A DNA stretch of 8,349 bases from Anaerolineales bacterium UBA6663 (lineage in GTDB: Bacteria > Chloroflexota > Anaerolineae > Anaerolineales > UBA6663). Under the pieces are notes generated by a model, which was given only the letters and a program-made list of their open reading frames with translations, was not told the origin of the DNA and did no database searches. The stretch is taken from contig DKKP01000399.1 in assembly GCA_002455335.1 (NCBI GenBank), positions 1 through 8,349 of the forward strand, in the 5' to 3' direction. The position numbers and the translations under genes were made by a program. Below are positions 4,372 through 8,349 of the stretch, one piece after another (position 1 is the stretch's first letter; every line of letters starts with the position of its first letter).

Positions 4372-7300
4372 TCACTCGTAGCGCAGCGCCTCGGCCGGGG
4401 TCACGCGCGAGGCCTGGATCGACGGCAGCCAGGTCGTAAGCAGTGTCATCCCAAAGGCCAGACCCGACGTCAGCAGCAACTCGGTCCACGGCACCTGAAA
4501 GGTCACGCCCGGGATGTCGACGGCCATGTCGGTCACCATTTGGTAAGCCGGGATCAGGGCCAGCCCGGCGCCCAGGCCGATCCCCAACAGCGCAACAAAC
4601 GCCGATTCGATGATGAAGGACCAGCTGATCATCTCACGTTGGAAGCCGAGCGCGCGCAGCATGCCGATCTGCTGCCGTCGTTCGACGACGGCGCGCGTGC
4701 TGATCACGCCCAGCGCCGCCACACCCACGACCAGCCCGAGCGTCAGGAACCCGAGCAGCAGCTGCTGAAAGACAAGCTGTGTCTGCATCGCATCCCGTAG
4801 CTCTTGCGCCTGATCGACCGCCTCCAGCCCGTTCTTGAGAAAGGCGCTTTCGAGCGCCGCGCCCGCCTGCCCGGGGTCGACATCGGGGGGCAGCACGATG
4901 TAGTACGTGGGCGTCGGCAGCTCGGTCGGCCACTCGCGCTCGAGCGTCTCGGCCGAGGCCATCAGGCCGTAGCCGGTGAGCGCGCTCTGTTCGAGCACGC
5001 CGATGATCGTCAGCTCGAAGGTCGTGCGCGTCTCCGGGTCGCGCGCCTGGATCGTGATCGGCTGCATGGTCTCGTCTTCGAGATACACGCCCTGCAGCTT
5101 GAAATCCGGCCCGCCGATGACGAAGCTGGTCGTCGTCCGAGTCGGTACCGCCAGCCGATCGACGACGGCATAGCCTGGGTTATCGCGCACTGCGGCCCAG
5201 ATCTCCTCCGAGGTCTCATAGCCGATCGCCTTGACCCCGACCTCGTAGTCCAGGCTGTTGAGATAGGCCTCGTCGACGGCATTGATGTAGTAGCCGGCCC
5301 AACGATCGCCGCGGTTTTGCTGCAACTCGACGCTGAGCCCGTACTGGGCGGCGACCACGGCGTAGTCGGCCCGGTTGAGCCGTGGCTGGCTCGTGATCGC
5401 GCGCGGCAGGTCCTCGACCGGGTTGGTGTGGCTCGAGGCCACCCGCAGGTCGAAGCCGCCCGTGAACGAGTCGGTGTCGGTGAGCAGCACGTCGTTGACC
5501 TTGAACAACGTGGCCATGAAGATCACGCTGAACATCACGACGGCGAAGATCCCGATCGTCATCCCGGTGCGATAGCGGTTGGCCAGCGGGTAGGCGATCG
5601 CCATCCGCAGCACAGGCGCGAAGCGCGGCGAGCCGCCCAGCACGAGCAGGATGCCGCGCAGCAGCAGATCGGCGTTGTACATGATGATCAATACGGCGCC
5701 CATCACAAGGAAGATGCCCGAGATGAAGAGCATTTCGGCGCCGCCGCTGAGCTCGGGCACGCCCATCCGCTCCTCGATCACGCCTGAGGGCAATGACCAG
5801 AACAGGGTCATGGCCAGCCCGAGCGTCGAGTAGGCGACCCGGTCGGCCAGGCCGGGCCAGCGCTTGAGCAGTGGGAGCAGGATCAGACGCAGCAGCCGAC
5901 CCCCGCCAAGAATGATCAACGAGATGCCGATGCTGTAGGCCGCTGCGCTCGTGGTCTGCAGCCCGAGCGGGAAGAGCACAAGCCCAAGGAGCAGCGTCAG
6001 CGGCCCGGCCGTGAAGCCCAGCCAGACGATGCGCCACAGGCTGGCAGGGACGCCGACCACCCAGGCCCAGAACGCCTGCAGCAGCTTGAGGTTGAAGATC
6101 AGGCGAAAGACTTCGCCAATCTGGCGGATCGGGCCGAGGAACACGTCACGGACGTAGGTCGGCGCGCGCGGCGGTTCGGGTAGGTCGCGGATCGCGGCGA
6201 CGATGTTCAGCCGGCTGACGCGATAAGCCGAGATCAACACCGTCGCGAACGTCACGAGCATGCCCAGCGCATACGAGATCAACAGACTGCGCGCCGTGAA
6301 CGTCGGCTTTATCGCCAGCCCCTGGCCGGCGAAGGCCTGGCCGAGCGTCGTGGCGATGATCAGGCCGGCGCCCACGCCAAGCGCGACGCCGACGGCCGCG
6401 GCGAGCAGGTCGTAGGCCGTGCCCTCGAACACAAACATCTCCATCAGGTGCCCGCGCTGCGCGCCGACCGCGCGGGCCATGCCCATTTCCGACTTCCGCT
6501 CGGCGGCGAGCATGACGAAGATCAAGAAGATCAGGATCACGCCGGCCGCGATGCCGAAGAGCCCGGAGACGATGAAGATCGTGGTGAAGGCGCTGGCCGC
6601 CAGTTCGCCCTGGTCGAGCAGATCACGCTTGTTGTCGCTGACCGTCAGATCCGAGAGCGCGCCGAAGTGATCGGCCAGCCGATCGCGCAGCGACTTGGTT
6701 CCCCAGTTGGCGTCGGTCAGGATCGATTGCACGCGATCCGTCAGGCCGGTGTCGGCGAGCAGGCTCAGCACCTCGGGGGTCAGGGAGCCGCTCTGGAGCC
6801 CGGCGACCAGGGCCTGCAGGTCGGCCTGGGTGTTCCCCTCTTCCTTGGCGGCAGCCGCGCTGATGGCGGTCGCGGCCGAGGGGTCGCGCGCCAGCAACGA
6901 AAAGATCCGGTTGGCGGTCTGCGGGTCACTCAGCAGGCCACGCAGGTGCGTGGTGACCTCCTGGCTGTGTGCGATCCCGCTCAACGCGTCGCCCTGGTTG
7001 GAGACCAGGATCAGGTTGATGTGCCCAGGGGCGTTGAACAGCGACTGCGCCTGATCGAGCCGCATGAGGATGCGGGCGTTCTGGCCCTGCGCGGCGATGG
7101 CGCGCACCGTGTAGCGCTCGGGACGCCGATCGACGTAGAGCTCGAGCACGTCGCCCGGCTGGGCGCTCAACGCGCGCGCGGCTTCAGCGTTCAAGTAGAG
7201 CTCATTCCCGGTCAGCGCCTCGAGCGCGAGCACCTGGCCCGAGGCATCCGTGATCTCCTCGCGCGCCAGGATCTCGATATCTTCGGGCCGCAACCCAAAC

Positions 7301-7773
7301 ACGCCGATGCTGCGCAGGCTGCGGCGCTGGGTGGCGTTGACCACAGGCAGGGTGTCGTTGATCGCCGGGAGCACGTGATCGATAAGGTCGTAGCCCGCAA
7401 GCTGTTCGGCGAGGTCGGTGTGGCGCTCGATTCGGAAGTAGCCGGGCCCGGCACTGCCAGAGCTGGTCGCCTGGCCGCGCCCGCCCTCGACTGTCTCGTC
7501 GATCTCGCCCATGCCCTCGAGCGCCAGCGCCCGGATCGTGCTCGAGAGCGTATCGCCCGTGACGAAGGCGGCCGTGATGATCAGCGTCGCCAGCATCAGG
7601 CCGAGCACGATCAGGGTCGATTGCGCGCGCCGTCGCGGGATCGGGCGCACGCCAAGTTTGAACATCACGGGCCGGCGCCAGGCAAGCAGCGCCAGCGCGC
7701 CGACCACGAGCAGCAGCGCCGAGGTCAGACAGCCCGCGATGGTGGCCATCTCGAGGCCGAAGAGCTTCTCCAT
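4372..7773 (-). CDS. ABC transporter permease with two FtsX domains (MacB-like exporter subunit)
   Basis: This is an integral membrane protein of 1133 residues. Segments in order: an extra N-terminal helix (about 11-31), the basic stretch RPIPRRRAQ (43-51), a helix (52-72), a long extracytoplasmic region (about 75-390, MacB-periplasmic-like with a helical part near 290-385), and FtsX domain 1 with helices near 395-422, 452-478 and 496-517. Next comes a middle group of hydrophobic helices (about 580-632, 645-660, 681-700, 735-757), a second extracytoplasmic region (about 760-1000), and FtsX domain 2 (about 1000-1125) with VVERRQQIGMLRALGFQR and the C-terminal signature ASRVTPAEALRYE. The equivalent ERKSEMGMARAVGAQR (425-440) in domain 1 is the ATPase-coupling region. 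Known of the family: these exporters move lipoproteins, peptides or drugs, or drive envelope processes, by mechanotransmission. The substrate here is unknown. A single protein carries both FtsX halves, so it may work as a monomer with two ATPase subunits. The start lies 3 bp after the ATPase stop; AGGAG (7783-7787) is inside the ATPase end, so translation is probably coupled. Confidence 0.93.
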   Translation of the reverse strand: MEKLFGLEMATIAGCLTSALLLVVGALALLAWRRPVMFKLGVRPIPRRRAQSTLIVLGLMLATLIITAAFVTGDTLSSTIRALALEGMGEIDETVEGGRGQATSSGSAGPGYFRIERHTDLAEQLAGYDLIDHVLPAINDTLPVVNATQRRSLRSIGVFGLRPEDIEILAREEITDASGQVLALEALTGNELYLNAEAARALSAQPGDVLELYVDRRPERYTVRAIAAQGQNARILMRLDQAQSLFNAPGHINLILVSNQGDALSGIAHSQEVTTHLRGLLSDPQTANRIFSLLARDPSAATAISAAAAKEEGNTQADLQALVAGLQSGSLTPEVLSLLADTGLTDRVQSILTDANWGTKSLRDRLADHFGALSDLTVSDNKRDLLDQGELAASAFTTIFIVSGLFGIAAGVILIFLIFVMLAAERKSEMGMARAVGAQRGHLMEMFVFEGTAYDLLAAAVGVALGVGAGLIIATTLGQAFAGQGLAIKPTFTARSLLISYALGMLVTFATVLISAYRVSRLNIVAAIRDLPEPPRAPTYVRDVFLGPIRQIGEVFRLIFNLKLLQAFWAWVVGVPASLWRIVWLGFTAGPLTLLLGLVLFPLGLQTTSAAAYSIGISLIILGGGRLLRLILLPLLKRWPGLADRVAYSTLGLAMTLFWSLPSGVIEERMGVPELSGGAEMLFISGIFLVMGAVLIIMYNADLLLRGILLVLGGSPRFAPVLRMAIAYPLANRYRTGMTIGIFAVVMFSVIFMATLFKVNDVLLTDTDSFTGGFDLRVASSHTNPVEDLPRAITSQPRLNRADYAVVAAQYGLSVELQQNRGDRWAGYYINAVDEAYLNSLDYEVGVKAIGYETSEEIWAAVRDNPGYAVVDRLAVPTRTTTSFVIGGPDFKLQGVYLEDETMQPITIQARDPETRTTFELTIIGVLEQSALTGYGLMASAETLEREWPTELPTPTYYIVLPPDVDPGQAGAALESAFLKNGLEAVDQAQELRDAMQTQLVFQQLLLGFLTLGLVVGVAALGVISTRAVVERRQQIGMLRALGFQREMISWSFIIESAFVALLGIGLGAGLALIPAYQMVTDMAVDIPGVTFQVPWTELLLTSGLAFGMTLLTTWLPSIQASRVTPAEALRYE

Positions 7774-7776
7774 GGA

Positions 7777-8349
7777 TCAGCGCTCCTGTGTCGCAGCGGC
7801 ACCGTCGATCTGGCCGTCGCGCATCCGCACGATCCGTCCACAGCGCGCGCCGATGCCGCGGTCGTGGGTGACAAGGATGAAGGTGAGGCTCTGTTCGCGA
7901 TTGAGCTGCAGCAACAGGTTCATGATCTCGTCGGCGGTCTCGGAGTCGAGGTCGCCCGTGGGCTCGTCGGCCCAGACGATCGCGGGCCGGTTGACCAGCG
8001 CGCGCGCGATCGTGGTTCGCTGGCGCTCACCGCCCGAGAGCTCGCCCGGGCGGTGGAAGGCCCGGTGCGCCAGCCCGACCTGGCCCAGCGCCTCGATGGC
8101 GCGAGCCCGGGCCTCGCGTGGGCGCGTGCCCGAGACCAGGAGCGGCAGTTCGACGTTCTCGACAGCGCTCAACACCGGGAGCAGGTTGTAGAACTGGAAG
8201 ACGAAGCCCATGCGTTTGGCGCGGTAGTCGGTGCGCTCACGGTCCGACATGCCCATCAGCGAGACGCCCTCGATGACGACATCGCCGCCATCCGCAGCGT
8301 CGAGCCCCGACAGGCAGTTGAGCAGTGTGGTCTTGCCGCAGCCCGAGGG
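7777..8349 (-). CDS. ABC transporter ATP-binding protein, MacB/LolD type (5' end outside window)
   Basis: The last 190 residues are present and the frame is open to the right edge. Counting from the first visible residue, the Walker A end PSGCGKTT is at 1-8, the Q-loop glutamine in [10 protein letters not shown] at 52, the ABC signature LSGGERQ at 104-110, Walker B AIVWADE at 123-129 followed by PTGDLD, and the switch histidine in LVTHD at 162. All catalytic elements are intact. [15 protein letters not shown] and [10 protein letters not shown] are typical of the LolD/MacB/FtsE exporter ATPase group, which pairs with FtsX-domain permeases like the one 3 bp downstream. The cytoplasmic subunit hydrolyses ATP to drive that permease. 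About 30-45 N-terminal residues and the promoter are missing. It ends shortly after the D-loop and H-loop region with [12 protein letters not shown], the normal length for this group. Confidence 0.95.
   Translation of the reverse strand, partial: PSGCGKTTLLNCLSGLDAADGGDVVIEGVSLMGMSDRERTDYRAKRMGFVFQFYNLLPVLSAVENVELPLLVSGTRPREARARAIEALGQVGLAHRAFHRPGELSGGERQRTTIARALVNRPAIVWADEPTGDLDSETADEIMNLLLQLNREQSLTFILVTHDRGIGARCGRIVRMRDGQIDGAAATQER

Noticed and set aside
4804..5787. A 327-codon plus-strand frame inside the permease gene
   Set aside because: It is antisense to the second half of the permease; composition is dominated by H, R, D, G and A, and no domain is visible.
7511..8191. A 226-codon plus-strand frame across the ATPase-permease junction
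   Set aside because: It is antisense to two intact, well-supported ABC genes and rich in S and R; a GC-bias shadow.
1..8349. tRNA, rRNA, CRISPR array, insertion sequence, phage or defence genes
   Set aside because: No regular repeat-spacer pattern, transposase motif, tRNA-like cloverleaf or rRNA segment was seen; nearly all sequence is accounted for by ordinary metabolic and transport genes.

Overview
This is a GC-rich bacterial window with six genes, no RNA genes and no mobile element. The composition, the tungsten-type aldehyde:ferredoxin oxidoreductase, the very large two-FtsX-domain ABC permease and the GC-rich degenerate intergenic repeats would fit a Chloroflexota-type genome or metagenome bin. 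That placement is inferred from general familiarity; no marker gene is present to fix it.

Layout. At the left edge, on the minus strand, lies the 5' part of a flavoprotein with an N-terminal glutaredoxin-like domain (WCPDC) fused to a thioredoxin-reductase-type FAD domain. A 135-bp divergent gap separates it from a 650-residue plus-strand member of the aldehyde:ferredoxin oxidoreductase (AOR) family, whose cluster and pterin motifs deviate from the textbook pattern. Next come three small plus-strand genes: a dihydrofolate-reductase-like (RibD C-terminal fold) protein and two single-domain VOC (glyoxalase/bleomycin-resistance fold) proteins. From 4372 to the right edge, on the minus strand, is a two-gene ABC exporter operon: a MacB/LolD-type ATPase (its 5' end lies outside) followed after 3 bp by a 1133-residue permease.

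The most interesting signal lies in front of the DHFR-like gene. A good sigma-70-type promoter (TTGACG, 17 bp, TAGTAT) has a perfect 16-bp palindrome, TAGAAC-TTGT-GTTCTA, filling its spacer. This has the form of a GAAC-N4-GTTC LexA (SOS) box, and its placement is what a repressor needs to block RNA polymerase. If the two VOC genes are read from the same promoter, the window holds a possible DNA-damage-inducible set of DHFR-like and bleomycin-resistance-fold proteins. This is a hypothesis built on one motif and on gene order.

A second unusual structure is the compact inverted-repeat element at the convergent junction (4277-4369). It has two long perfect stems in A-B-A'-B' order and supplies the last five codons of the second VOC gene. 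It probably also separates the convergent transcription units.
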